Below, piece by piece: positions 50,048 through 63,036 of a DNA stretch of 64,000 nucleotides. Position numbers and translations under genes: made by a program. Every line of letters starts with the position of its first letter. Position 1 is the first letter of the stretch. The stretch is from assembly GCA_036897095.1 (NCBI GenBank), contig JAYMSP010000137.1:1-64000 (forward strand). The letters run 5' to 3'. The notes under the pieces were generated by a model that had not been told where the DNA came from, made no database searches, and was given only the letters and a program-made list of their open reading frames with translations. This DNA comes from Plantago elongata (lineage: Eukaryota > Streptophyta > Magnoliopsida > Lamiales > Plantaginaceae).

Positions 50048-52285
50048 CTATTCCGAACCAAAGGGGAAGGGCTTCAGAGCATCCTGCGTCCCATTCACAT
50101 AGAAGTCGACGACTGCTTTCATTCTGGGAAATTTATCAGGGTGATAATTCACGTGAACGATCACCGGCTTGATCTTGAGGAGCTCAGGGTCATTTCTGAC
50201 AGTTTTGAATAGAACCTTACTGTTCATGAAAAGTAAATAATCCATTGTCCTTCTTGAAGCATGAAGTCCACGGTAACCAGGATGAGATGGGTAGAAAAGC
50301 TCCTCGTTGAACACGGCTTGGTCCCAAGCATCTTCACGAGACAATCGATCGGCCACACGATCCAAAAGCTCAATTGAAGCGAATGTGGGTCGTATGTAGA
50401 AGAAGCCAGAGTTGTAGACCCAGATCCTCATTGTGTGAGCATACCGAGCCCAACCCATTTTTGGTTCATCAAAAACATCGTTGAAACCGTAAGCAGTGAA
50501 GTTGTCGTGACCATCGGACATAGACTCCACATCGGAGTCTCTGTAAAGATGATTGAACGGATTCTGCAAGTAAACTATGTCAACATCTGATAGTAAAACG
50601 CTATAGCCCAACTGCAAGAATTCTCTCAAGATTCGGAACTTCAATCCTGAAACGGCATGATTTCCTCCCTCTCTTGCAATGGAGTCAATTTTTTCATCAG
50701 GGTCTCGTTTGTAGAAAGGAACACTATTCGATTTGCAGAAACTGACAATATCTTTGTCCAATGCCACAACTAAGTAATTAGGTATACCAACTCGTTTGAT
50801 GTTAGTGAACCATATCTCTAGCATATCCTTAACATTCGAATTTGCTAGTGCAACAATGAGTTCACGATTTACAGCTACTTCCTCCAGCATCTTGGCTAAA
50901 CTTGGGTTGATGGATTCATCAGGTATGACAGAGGGGCTGGTTCGTTGTCCCTTGACAGTTCCAAAAGGACCAGCTTTCTCCTGTTTACCCAAGACCAATA
51001 CCTCTTTCTGAGCATTATCCTTATTTTGTGCAGCCAACCGAAGCTTATCTGTCAACTCACGGATCTGCGTTTTCAACTTTGCATTTTTCTCTGAGGCAGC
51101 TACAAACTCCGATTTTAGCATGCTGATACGTTCCGATGATTCACATGAAGAAGAACCACCCTGACAAAAAACAACATGCTCATAATTTGCGGAGGCATTT
51201 CAAAATAACAATCACCAAAAGCAGAGTATACAACATACTGATATCAGTAAAAAAACTACTTCAAGGTGCACACGAGGAAACTCTTTATAGCCAACGAGCT
51301 GAAGAAAACATATTGATAGAAATGCAATATAATGAATACAAGTAGGCAAAAATCCAACCACAGAGGAGATTGTATCAGCAGACAATACACTACACCACTA
51401 GGCAACTCATTACAGCCACATCATTAAACAACAAATCCTAAAACATCTCCAAAGCCTAATGCGTCTGAACTTAGAAAGTACAGACCGGATAACTCAGTTG
51501 AATTTCATTGATTGGTAAAATGGATGATTCCAAAAGAATCCATCAAATCCTTCTCTGCATTGTTCTAATCCATAAAAGTCTGCCTTCCGTTTCGAATTTG
51601 AACTCACAAATAAGAGTACTTGCTGCGAAAACCACTCCATAAACAACTAACATTAGGCATCAAACACAAGCATAACTGCACAATGCTTCATCAGCTCAAG
51701 TGCTCAGCACATAATATCGGAGGACTAATATAAATGACTTATATTCCACACCTCACTACAGGTTCGAGCTTTTAGATGATATATGAATACTTCAACAGTT
51801 CGGCTCACTCCTAATCTTCATCCAAATCTCCACAGGTATAAACTACAACTCATATTAAATCTAGACTCAAATGACTCTCCACAGTTGTTGAAACAGGACC
51901 GAATTAATAACAAAAAAAACTAATTTCGCAGTCCGCACACATACAAGTTGGAGATTTTAGATGAGATGAACCACATTAAATAACAAATTGCACAGCAGAT
52001 ACCAAATTTTTGATATCATCATATCACTATCCAAAAAATAATATAAATAACTAATTCCTAGACGAGTTCGATATTTTAGACGAGATGAAATTCTACCTCC
52101 GATTTCATGGCAGCGTGATGAACGACAGAAGGAGAAGGAACGAAGAAACCTTCAGGGAAAAGGAAAGCAGAGAGGCATCCGAGCAAAACTCCGATTGAAA
52201 TAGCGACGACGATTTTGGATCGGTGGGACAATTGACCACCACCGTCCTTCTTCATCAACCCACTGTCTCTACGAACAGTGATCAT
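50048..52285 (-). CDS. RRA: Arabinosyltransferase of the RRA type (GT77)
   Basis: Golgi type II membrane glycosyltransferase. RRA enzymes add the second beta-arabinofuranose to hydroxyproline in extensins. Two exons: 52285-52097 (63 codons) and 51160-50048 (370 codons plus stop), phase 0, donor GAG|GTAGAA, acceptor TTGTCAG. Exon 1 has a short basic tail and one membrane anchor ([19 protein letters not shown]). Exon 2 has a coiled-coil stem ([19 protein letters not shown]), [11 protein letters not shown], the DxD site in [14 protein letters not shown], and conserved [19 protein letters not shown]. 433 residues, the family size. The frame extends upstream to 52333, but MITVRRDSG at 52285 is the family-like start; the 16 residues before it look like leader. 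Confidence 0.93.
51720..52096. repeat. Diverged repeat units at the 5' end of the RRA intron
   Basis: Units around 51727-51790, 51908-51975 and 52036-52096 share TAATATAAAT-ACT, a CACACCTCA or CACAC block and GAG-TTTTAGA(T/C)GA(G/T)AT. The last unit directly abuts the exon-1 5' splice site at 52096. A related stretch lies in the CCS1 first intron at about 8955-9025, so the motif may be a dispersed element rather than a purely local duplication. Confidence 0.55.
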
Positions 52286-53360
52286 TTTCTTCTTCTTGAG
52301 AATTGGAATGGAATTGGTTTGCATGTACAGCAAGAAAGGTATTATTCCATTTTACATTATTGCATGAAAGTGGTGAGAAGAGCTGACTGAGAAAAGGTAG
52401 GAGTAATTGTTCTTACTAGAGTACTAGTAGTAGCAGCATTCAATGGGTTCAATTATTCTTGTCGTACTTGTAAATGGAATAGTGATTTTGACTTTTTTGT
52501 TCTTGTTGGTTGCCATTGGAGATCTGGAGAGGCTGACAAGTTCTTTTGTGTATGCATGGAACTAGTTCGAGAATGAGCATACAACTTTACACGTAAAGTA
52601 TTACGAATGAGAAGGTCGATACGGAACTATATTTTTATAAAAACTTATTAACATTATTAATCAAAACGTTCATTCGTGTATTTTAAAATACAAATATTGA
52701 CAACATTTGATGGCATTGATATTTTAACTACACAATTCATCTCTAGATAATCAAGACTATGGTTGTAAATTTTCTAGATTTTAACCTTGCAAATATAATT
52801 CAGTAATACATACTACCTCTTTCTACTGGTAATTTGATATGCTTGTGTACTTGATCTTAGAAAAAGGTATCTCATTTAAGTTTGTCATTGATAATTTAGT
52901 TGAAATTTATAAATGATAATGCAACGGAATTCGAACTCTGCACCTACTCATATAATATCTGCACCTGCTCGCATTTGTGTTTGACAGGATTAAATCTTAT
53001 ACCTTTTCATGCTCTGTTGGTCTGCTATTAAGACAACAAACCATGGCGTTGAGGAAGATCCTTAAACTATAGTTCTCATGACATCCAACCGAGTAAAATA
53101 GCCTTGATCTATTTTTAAACATACATAAAACCTGCAAAAAAGCAGGATCCTCGGATTACATGATATAAAAAAAATCTAGCTTCGTAGTATATACAAAGTT
53201 CTTGCATGATGTCACCTAGCCAAATCCTAATTCTGGAACATAGTATAAATATGCACCATAAGACTAGACCTAAATGGAAATTTTGGAATCACAAAATGAA
53301 AAGAAAATTGAAGGAACTGAAGAAAGAGTGCTGTGGAGGCAGCATACTGCATTGTCTCAT
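52286..53360. other. RRA promoter side and HVA22 3' flank
   Basis: AT-rich DNA with no recognised gene or element. The last part is probably the HVA22-like 3' UTR. Confidence 0.5.
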
Positions 53361-55691
53361 TTAAGTATCATGAAACTCGTCTGATTCTGATTCTGATGTC
53401 TCGTCATGCTGTGGAGGACCTTCAATTGCAGCGGTACCAGTCACTTGCCTTGTATGAGTTACTCCTTGAAGCATATGATTTGCTATCCAAGAGTGAAAAA
53501 ATAAAGTCAAGCTACAGGTTGTAAACGAGGATGGCTAATAACTCCAAAATAGTAGTAGCAGAACAAATACCTGACAATAAAACCTTATTGCAGACTGTCC
53601 TTGCAACCTGAAATTCTGTTTCATGGTTACTGACAAACTTTGCCTGCAGGGTAAAGGTAATCAATATTAAGTTTCATACATTTCTGTACCAGTCACCAGT
53701 AGATGGCAGAACATACCACTGATTAAGGTCACATATTTAAATCCTGTTTACACCTCTTCATTATTTATATCCACGCTTGTTACAAGGATTAGTATTCTCA
53801 TGCAATTTATTAGTTTGAGACTCACCTGAACCAATCAAGCACATAAATAATAATCAGACCAAGCACTGAGACTTTATACATAAAGAACGATAAGTGCCGT
53901 AGTCCCTTCTCCGAGGTCCAAACGGTACAATTATTTCAGGACAGACAAATAACAGAACAAGATACGGTTGTTATTTGGAGTTCAATGTTCATTGTTTTAT
54001 TCTTATGTCACAGCCTATAGCTTTATTCTTATGTCATAGCCTATACAGAGAGAGAGAGAGAGAGAGATCCTACTGCACAAAAGTAGTGAACAAGGCCTTT
54101 ACCATTTCAGCATAGAAGAAGCCTAAGAGCTGGTCAAGCCTGGCCTGATGCCTTAAAAGGAAGGGACGCAAGCGACTTGTATACAATTGATTTGCTCCCT
54201 GCAAAAACAGAGCACATAGAGTGCATGAATATTTGAACAAAATCTCCATTTCACTAGAACAAAGAAAGCAAGACACTAGATCATATTCGCTACCAAATTA
54301 TTTTTGTAAACACAATGACTGTTAGATCATATTGCACATAACATTCAGTAAAATGGACAGACAAATAACACAAAAGAAACCAATCGAACCACACTTACGT
54401 TGATGGTAGGTAGTTGAAGCCATACAAGAAATGCAAATTTCAGATGATAGTAGAAGGGGCACCTGAAAAATCCAGGTAAAGCCACAATTCAGATCACATT
54501 AGTAAAAACTATAATCCATGATCAACTAATACAGGGATCAAATTCTGCATGTGTTTCTTCTGTTACCACTTCCTATTTATCCAAACTTTTTCCATTAGGG
54601 GGTTGGAGTATACAGTTGTGCTAAGGAATGTACCAGTATATAAGTTTATCAGTGAACACTTCGGCAAGACTGAAGGATCCATAAGCTGCAGGCAGAATGC
54701 AAATCAATACAAGATATCAAAAGCAGGATAAGACAATGTTTTTCGTGATCCAATCAGAGTGCATGCGTCTCAAACTACTTTGAAAACTGCAGTTAGTGCA
54801 TGTTTGCAGAACTTCAGATTCTATGAAGTTAGAGAGAATAATGTTAAGTAGCTTTAGAGTGTTCTGGTGAGTGTTTGCAAAATGCACTGAAAAGAGATAC
54901 TTAGTTATTTTTCCAGTCAGCTTCTTTAAATAATCAGCTCAATTCAGATTACTTTGAGCTGGAGATCATCAGAAGCAGGTTCTGCAAACACCTTTTCTGG
55001 TGATTCTTTTCAACAAGATTTTTCATAGCAAGTCTACAACTCTCAAAAACATGACTGACCAGCCCAATAGACGAGCCATTTCTGTTGGTCGTCTTGATTT
55101 TTGTCCTCGATGGCCTTGAATGTTGAATAAACCGGTAATACAATCCCCACAGAACAGCTGCAAGTCATATTACGCAACATTACGCCACACGTTATCCTAA
55201 GCTATAGCTACGAAAGATATCGGAACGCAACTAATAACTAACAACATAAAAGTGCTCAAACTCACCACGCTGTACGAAGAACAACATTAGAACTAAGCGG
55301 AGACAGAAGTAACTTCAATCCAACCTAGATCAAATATCAACGTCAACAAATCACATACAAAATTATTAAATTGCAGATTAATTCCATTCAGCTAACAAAA
55401 CAATACAAATAAAAGCAGTAAATACATCACGCACAAATCAATATCAGCTCAGTTAGACACTTCTCCTCCAACCCATAGCCGTTTCAAACAAAAATATCAC
55501 TTGGCTTGAACACAATAAAACATTAACGCAATTTCATACATGCTCTGTAACTTAATATGGAGCTATACGATCAGATTTTAGCCATAAATCAACCAATTCA
55601 ATTATTCAATATCGTGAGATTGATGAACATAAATTTCGATTTCGAGCATAAAACGTACCTCGCTGTACATGTTAGATCCAAGCAGAGCCAT
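53361..55691 (-). CDS. HVA22K: HVA22-like protein k (TB2/DP1/REEP family)
   Basis: REEP-type ER membrane-shaping protein. About eight exons read in order: 55691-55658 (MALLGSNMYSE), about 55326-55264 (VGLKLLLSPLSSNVVLRTA), about 55160-55060 (CSVGIVLPVYSTFKAIEDKN, then QQKWLVYWA), about 54690-54625 (YGSFSLAEVFTDKLIYW), about 54461-54400 (PFYYHLKFAFLVWLQLP), about 54199-54105 (GANQLYTSRLRPFLLRHQAR), about 53646-53570 (KFVSNHETEFQVARTVC) and about 53485-53361 (tail ending SESESDEFHDT). The hydrophobic hairpins typical of TB2/DP1 are present. Length about 190-200 residues, close to Arabidopsis HVA22K. Exon limits are approximate, but the junctions read in phase. Confidence 0.88.
54048..54068. repeat. 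(AG)n microsatellite in an HVA22-like intron
   Basis: Short pure AG run next to the splice donor of the exon at about 54105. Confidence 0.85.
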
Positions 55692-56690
55692 ATTCTGCAA
55701 AAATCAGCTTCTATGAATGTGAGTTTGATTGATTTTCACGATTGTGAGATGATCATATATCAAAATCGCTTATCCCCAATTATTCTTCTGTTCTTTGGTT
55801 TGATACTTTGTTGCTTTAATTTTTATTTTCCTTTTATTTTGTTTTGTTTATACTAGGTTTCAAGCAAGTCCTAAAGGTTCTATTAATTCGAGTTTGACCC
55901 GTCTTGAAGCCGCTATTTTCACCTTTAGTCCACGAGAAAGTCTATAAAAAGACCGGCTTTTCCATTAGAAATATGAAATACCTTTTTTTTAAAGTTTGTA
56001 TTAATAGTGTTCAATATTGTGAGATCTTTTTTTTTTTTTTATGTATAGTGAGATGTGAGATTTAACTTTGTTTCTATGAGATTAATGTCGTATTTGTGAG
56101 TTTTATAACCGGGGAAATCAATGTCGTTTATGTGAGTTTTTATAACTAGGGAATTAGTATCGTATATGTGAGTTGTTATAACGGGGGAATTAGCGTTGTA
56201 TATGTGAGTTTTATAACTGGGGGAATTAGTGTCGTATATGTGCTAACTCTATAAGTGAGTGAATTGATGTTGTGTATGTGAGTTTTTGCATTTGTTTGTG
56301 AGTTTTTATAATTAGGAAATTTAATGTTGATTCTGTGAGTTTTTATAACTGGAGAAATTAGTGTTGCATATGTGAATTTTTATAATTGGGAGAATTAGTG
56401 TTGTATCTGTGAGATTTATAACTAGGGAAATTAGTATCGTATATGTAAGTTTTTATAATTGAGACAAAGTTCGGTCTGATCACTGACCCTGCACTGGTTT
56501 GACTGCTGACTAGTTGAAAATTAAAAAGTGGTCTTTCCTTTTCTAATAAAAAACAGGTCTTTTCCTAGAATTTGTGCGCGTCGATTAGGAAGGTGAGGGG
56601 ATGATTAAGTGGCGGTTGGAAAATTGAAGCAGAAACGCAACTTCAATATATGTTTGACACTTTAACATGATATTATTGAGGCTTATTATA
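55692..56690. other. HVA22 promoter side and minisatellite
   Basis: About 55692-56035 is AT-rich and holds the HVA22-like promoter. The rest is dominated by the minisatellite listed next. No gene seen. Confidence 0.5.
56040..56470. repeat. Degenerate minisatellite, about 10 units of about 40 bp
   Basis: The unit is roughly GTGAGTTTTTATAACTGGGG, then AATTAGTGTCGTATAT. About ten copies with many substitutions and small indels. The variable spacing and degenerate units rule out a CRISPR array. It ends close to the left edge of the Ty3/gypsy element. Confidence 0.9.
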
Positions 56691-56699
56691 TTGTTTAAG

Positions 56700-57371
56700 A
56701 ATGATGATATATACAAATGAGTCACTTTCTTCCTAATGTGCTCCTAAGGACGGGGTCGCAACGGTGCACGACAAATAGGATCGTCGTAAAAGCCCTAATC
56801 CACCTTGGGAGCCGACTAACTACATGTTTCCCCACGGAGCCGACTAGAAAGAGTTAGTAACATCAACATAAGATAAGTACTCTGATTAGTCGGACCAACC
56901 CTACCCAAACAGGCCCGACTAGTGTCAGTTGATTAAGGAACATGGTCGAAACTGGACTAAGACATTTAACATATGGATTGTCTTAGAGCCGACTAGACAC
57001 ATTGCCGGATCAAGCCGTGCCACTTGTCTCCGGGGACACGTGGCAGTTCGGGGTGCACCCGACCAACCGCCGGCGACGGTCGGGACCTAGTCTCCCGGAG
57101 ATTCCGCTATAAATACTCGAGCATTTACTCCTATTGAAGTAAGTCAACTACCACTAATATACTGCTTTCTACATCTACTCGGATAACTCACATCCGACTA
57201 CACGCTAATTCGTGTCATATCGATTTGTCTTAGATAGACCGGCCTTAAAGGGTCTAACCCGCCACTTTCCCCTACAGGTTTCATTTTCGAAGAGCATTGC
57301 TTTGGTCTTTATCATCGGATTAGTAGTAATCTTTCTTAGCCTAAACACTTAGCCCTTTTTATACCAAATCA
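56700..57371 (+). repeat. 5' LTR of the Ty3/gypsy element
   Basis: The right end is well set: it closes in ...AAATCA, and two bases later TTGGCGCCGT begins the primer binding site. A TATA-like box (CTATAAATACTC) at about 57108 fits the promoter. The left end is approximate because the partner LTR is not in the window. Confidence 0.65.
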
Positions 57372-57373
57372 TA

Positions 57374-57395
57374 TTGGCGCCGTCTCTAGGTCTCG
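57374..57395 (+). other. Primer binding site (tRNA-Asp-like)
   Basis: TGGCGCCGT directly follows the LTR end and matches the primer site common in Tat-lineage elements. The match weakens after about nine bases. Confidence 0.65.
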
Positions 57396-60300
57396 GCACA
57401 AAAAGTCATGGCCCCAAGGCATCCTCGGTAACGTAACACCGCGGGAAATTTAAGAGCTTCAGCCTCATATTGTCAATCGTAACGTAGCAGGCCGAACACA
57501 TAGTGCCAACCCAAGCCGTTCGCCCAGGCCGATTCAAGAGCCGATGAACAAGAAGGAGGTTTTGCCTCCAACTCGCATGAGGCATCGCCTGCCCGACCAC
57601 CACGACTCAAGAGTGTCCTACTCATTGAGCTTGAGAAGCATGCGGGGATGGTCCCAGAAGATAATTCAACTCTCGTCAACCTGACGGAGGCTCAGATCCA
57701 GTATCTCTTAGCCAATCTCCAAGCAAAGGAGGCAGCAAAAAATACACAAAACAAACAAGCACAATCTCGTGCCGGAAGAGCTTCCCGAGGTCAGCAACAG
57801 TCTAGAAATACTGGCCGATCTACGGCTACTCGAATTAGTGGCCAGACCAATGTCCGAGATCAAGAGGAAAACCTAAGGTGGTCATAAATTGGAGGGCGAA
57901 AGCCGCTCAGGATGAGGAACGAAATCGGCAACTGCACCGGGAGGAGGGTACGGGAGTCGATGATCGTACTCATCAAAACCCCACTCCTTCCCGAGTTTCT
58001 AGGAGACACCAGTGGAGGGACCAAGGCCAAGGCGACGGGTACTCCAGACTACGGAGGAACCAAGAAAATGAATCCATGTATAGCCGGTCGGTTGACTCTC
58101 CTAGGCGATCTAGAGGGAGGGCTACTTTTAGGAGACACCGAGCCTCTCCTGATCGACGAGCTTATTCAGGATGATCTTGAGATCGCCGAAGTCCGAGCCC
58201 ATGGAATAGGGCCCGACGCAGGAGTCGGTCAGGATCAGTATAGAGTCGCCCACGGTCCGGACACCGTGGTGAGGCTCGACGTTTGAAAGAGCAAGTTAAA
58301 ATTCATGAGAAGGCATTGGAACTCGAGAGGAACGAGTTGGATAGCCTCTATCAACCTTTGTATTTCCAGACGGAGTTGATGACACTTGTCCGTGGAGTGA
58401 CCCTTCTGTTTGTGGAAGTGGCAGTATTCGTTGGAATTCCGAGTAGAGGCTATCTAACTCCGGCACCGGCCGACCGTCAGCCCAGAGTATTGTAGAAATA
58501 TAGCCCTCGGGGGTATAAGAGTCCGAGGAGATCCAGAACACCTCCAACAAATCGATCACCGAAAAGAACATCTTTGCCATAGCGAGGGAGGAACCCCAAG
58601 AAGAAGAATGACCGAGTAGATCAGGTTGAGGAAAATCCAATCCTCTATGATCGGATACTGACTATCGCAGGATGACCGATTGGGGGATATAGTAGGAACG
58701 CTCGGGAAAACATAGCCCAATCCCTGGCAAAGAATGATGCGAAAGAGGTCAATTACATCAAGCCCGGAATGAATATCATCACCTTTGACGATGTCGATGC
58801 CCCTCCTCCATGCGTCGGGCAGGGATCAACCTCTAGCCCGGACGTACCACTTGTAGTGGAGATGGTCATCGCAGGTTATCCTATGATGAAAATCTTGATT
58901 GACACTTAAAGTTCCTCGAACATCACCTTCATGAGCACTGTCCGAAAAATGGAGTTAGGTTTGGACGACATTCGGCCAGTTACAACAAGTTTAGTCGGAT
59001 TTGGGGGACATCTTATCCAACCGCGCATCATTCTCTACTTGCCACTCTCCATGGGGGAAAGTCCGGGCAGAGCCACCAAAAACTCAGTTCCTTTCCTCAT
59101 TATGGATGCTCCGTTCGAGTATAATATTCTCATCGACCAACCTGCGCTGAACATGTTCCAGACAATCGCCTCCACTTTTCATCTATAGTTGAAGTTCCCG
59201 ACCAAATTCGGCGTGGGTACTTTCACGGGGAATCGTCGAGCTACCTGGAAGTGCTACACCCTATCTATGCGCCGAGCTTCTCAGCCGTATGATCGGTTAA
59301 ATTCCCCTTCCGGGAATGATGATGACTGACACAAGAGATTGTGTTTACCAATCCGACTTGTGCAGACCAGAACGAAGAAGGATAAGGCTGTGGAGACGGG
59401 ATCAACTACTTGAAAATTGGAGTAGATAAGGACCGATCAAACAAGATCGCCGTTCCTTCGGAGTGCGTCAGGGTGGAGGAGTACGCAGTTATTCCTCCCG
59501 AGCCACCTGTAGGGGGACCCACTCAATATTTCCTGCATGAGAACTGAATGCAGCCTGACGAGGAAATCATAGGCGTGCATCTGGTTGACGGGCGGATGGA
59601 CCAAGAAGTAAAGATCAGCTCCGACATGGACGATGAGTTGACCTTCGCTATGACATCTTTCCTACGAAAGAATGTGGACATCTTTGCATGGAGCACCGAC
59701 GACTTGACAGGAATAGATCCCCGGGTTATGGTGCACTCACTCAATGTGGATCCCTTCATCTGACCAATCAAATAGAAGAAGAGGGATCATGGAGCTGTGC
59801 GTGATAAATTCATAGCCGAGGAAGTGAGACGACTACTACAATTGTGACACATCTGAGAAGTACACTACTCGGACTGGATATGCAATGTGGTTTTAGTCGA
59901 AAAAAGTTCGGGCAAATTGCGAATGTGTAGAGAGAATAAGTACATTAGAGGAGGACTAGTAAGCTAAATACTTTTCTTACTTAACTTCACCTCTCTCAAC
60001 AAGCATTGTCATAAAGATCCTTACCCTCTCCTGAGGATAGATCAAATAGTCGATTCCACAGCCGGATGTGCGCTCCTAAGCTTCATGGATGGCTTCCAAC
60101 AGCCTTTATCACAGCTGGTGGAGTGTATTGTTTCAAAGTCATGTCATTTGGACTTCGAAACGCCGGAGCTACATACCAGCGATTAATGAATCTCATGTTC
60201 CGAGAAGAACTTGGTCGGTCAATGGAAGTCTATGTGGATGGCATACTGGTTAAGAGCAAGGAAGCGGGTGATCACTTGCCGCACTTGGAAAGATGCTTCG

Positions 60301-63036
60301 CAATACTCAGAAAGTATGGAATGAAACTAAACCCATCAAAGTATACCTTCAGGGTACGTGGAGGAAAGTTTCTCGGATACATGGTGACCCAGAGGGGAAT
60401 TGAGGCTAATCCTGAGAAAATCCAAGTAATCGTGGATCTGCCTCATCCCGAGAAGCTAAGAGATGTGCAGAGATTGATAGGGATGGTTATCTCTTTGAGT
60501 CGGTTCATTTCGAGGTCGACTGAGAAGAATTTTCCTTTCTTCAAAACGCTCCGAAAAACTGACAAATTTGAATGGACGGATGAATGTCGACTAGCTTTTG
60601 AAAGCTTGAAGACTTATTTGGCTACACCACCATTATGTCAAAACCCGAGGAGGGAGAACCACTTTATATCTACTTAGCCGTCTCGGCTGAAGTGGTAAGC
60701 TCGGTACTCGTACGGATCAACAAGAGTGAGCATCTGCCTATCTACTATCTTAGCAAAGTCCTCACCCAGGTTGAAAAGAACTATAAGGAGGTCGAGAAAT
60801 ATGCTCTTTGTATGGTAAAAGGTGCGTGAAAATTGAATCCATATTTTCGATCCCACAAGATAATGGTGCTCACGAGCCAACCTTTGAAACAAGTCTTAGG
60901 CGATGAGAGTAAGTCGGGAAGGTTGATCAAATGGACCATTGAATTGGGAGATCACACAATCGAGTATCAGGCCCCAACAACAAAGAAGGCCCAAGTATTG
61001 GCCGACTTCTTAGCCGAGTATCCGTCCACGACGGATGAGCCCGAGGACAAGACTAAGGACACACCACCACTTGCCGAGAATGCATCTATTCTAGTTCTTT
61101 CCTCAATTGACTGCATGGTTGAGACCAATGAGGGTGATCCCATGGCCGACTGGATCGTTAATCGGACATGTGAGGAGGTCTTACCACCACCACCTCCGAC
61201 TAGATCAGTTTTGCCTAAGAAACGAGAAGTATGAGCATTATATGTGGATGGATCCTCGGCTTCTCATGCAGGCGGAACATGCTTACTTTTGGTTAGCCCC
61301 GAGGGGGCGGAGATGGAATATGCCGTCCATTTGACATCTCCTGTCACAAACGATGAGGCCTAGTATGAAGCATTACTTGTAGGGATGAAAATGACCAAAT
61401 CAGTCATGGCCAAGAAACTAGAAGCCTTCTCGGATTCTCAACTGGTGACCGAACAGGTTTCTGGAAAATTCACAACTAAGAGTACCTCCATGATTAAGTA
61501 CTTACAATTGGTGAAGGACTTGCTGAAGAATTTCAACACATTCACTCTTCAAAAGATTGTTCGGTCCCTAAATGCGAGGGCCGATGGCCTTTCTAAGTGG
61601 GCTACGACGTCTGGAGTTGTGGATACTCGGACTGTAGTCTTAATGACCAAGGGCACTTCCTCTATCTTTGGGATCGAAATCATATCAGTGCTCACGACAT
61701 CTGAGAACTGGATGACTCCGTTCATCTATTACTTCTCGAAAGGAATACTTCCGAGCGATCCAACTGAAAGCTGACGTCTGCAGAGAAAACTCCAAAGGTA
61801 CTCATGGACGGGCACAAATTTATACAAGGTATCTTTTGATGGTACACTACTCCGATGCGCCACTCCGGAAGAGGCCAACACTATCCTCACAGAAGTTCAC
61901 CGGGGATCATGTGGCAATCACTCGGAAGGGAGAGCGTTGGCACAAAAAGTTCACCGGGCAGGTTCTACTGGCCGACAATGCAGAAGGAAGCCAGCAGGTT
62001 TTCCCGATCTTGTGAGGATTGCCAGATGTTTGCCCGAGTACCTCACCAGCCCACAATCCCGATGATTTCCACTTCCATTACTTGCCCTTTTGATCGGTGA
62101 GGGATTGATATAGTCGAACCATTTCCACCAGTATCGGGAAATGTCAAGTTCTATATCGTCGTAGTAGAGTACTTTTCCAAATGGGTTGAAGCAAAGCCTA
62201 AGGTAGGAATTACCGAGGATGATGTCATCAGATTCCTGTGGAAACTAACTTGTCGGTTCGGGCTACCCAGAATATTGGTGGCCGACAACAATGGGCGACA
62301 GTTTAGTGGGAGGAAGCTTCGAGAATGGTGTGAATAAATGAAGATCAACCAACACTTCACTTTTGTCGGCTATCCACAAGCCAATGGCCAGACCGAGGTA
62401 ACCAATCTTACCATTGTGCATAAGCTACAAAAGAGGCTGGGGGAGGCTAAGGGAGACTGGGCGGACGAGCTCGATGAGGTCCTATGGGCATATCGCATGA
62501 CTGCTCGGACCGCTACTCGAGAAATTCCTTTCAACCTACTCCACGGTTTGGAGTCTGTCATTCCCGCTAAAGTGGCTCTCATGACCGAACGCATACAAGG
62601 ATACGTACCGACCGACAATCATGACAAGCACACTTACGATCTCAACAAGTTAGAGAGTGTTCGGAGCATGGTGTTGGCCCGAACAATAAGCTACCAGGCC
62701 ACTATGGCTCGTGCTTACAACAAAAATGTCCGCAAACGGGACTTGCAGATCGGAGACTTTGTTCTCACCAAAGCCGAGGTACTAAACCACGTTGGGAAAC
62801 TAGAACCTAAGTGGAAAGGCCCTTTCAAAGTGGTTCGAGCAAGCGTCAACGACAACTATGAGCTGACTGAGATGAATGGGACACCTGTGGAGCCCACCTC
62901 GAACGCTAGGAACCTTCAATAGTTCTACCCTTGAGAGATATTTGTAATGTTTGAATCGGCATGATTGAGATCCTTGTAATTGATTCCTCCAAAAAATCCC
63001 CGTTTTAAACATCAATACAAGTTGTTTTACTGTCAA

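Noticed and set aside
56040-56470. CRISPR-like periodic array
   Set aside because: Whole units repeat with drift and there are no unique spacers between constant repeats; this is plant nuclear DNA.
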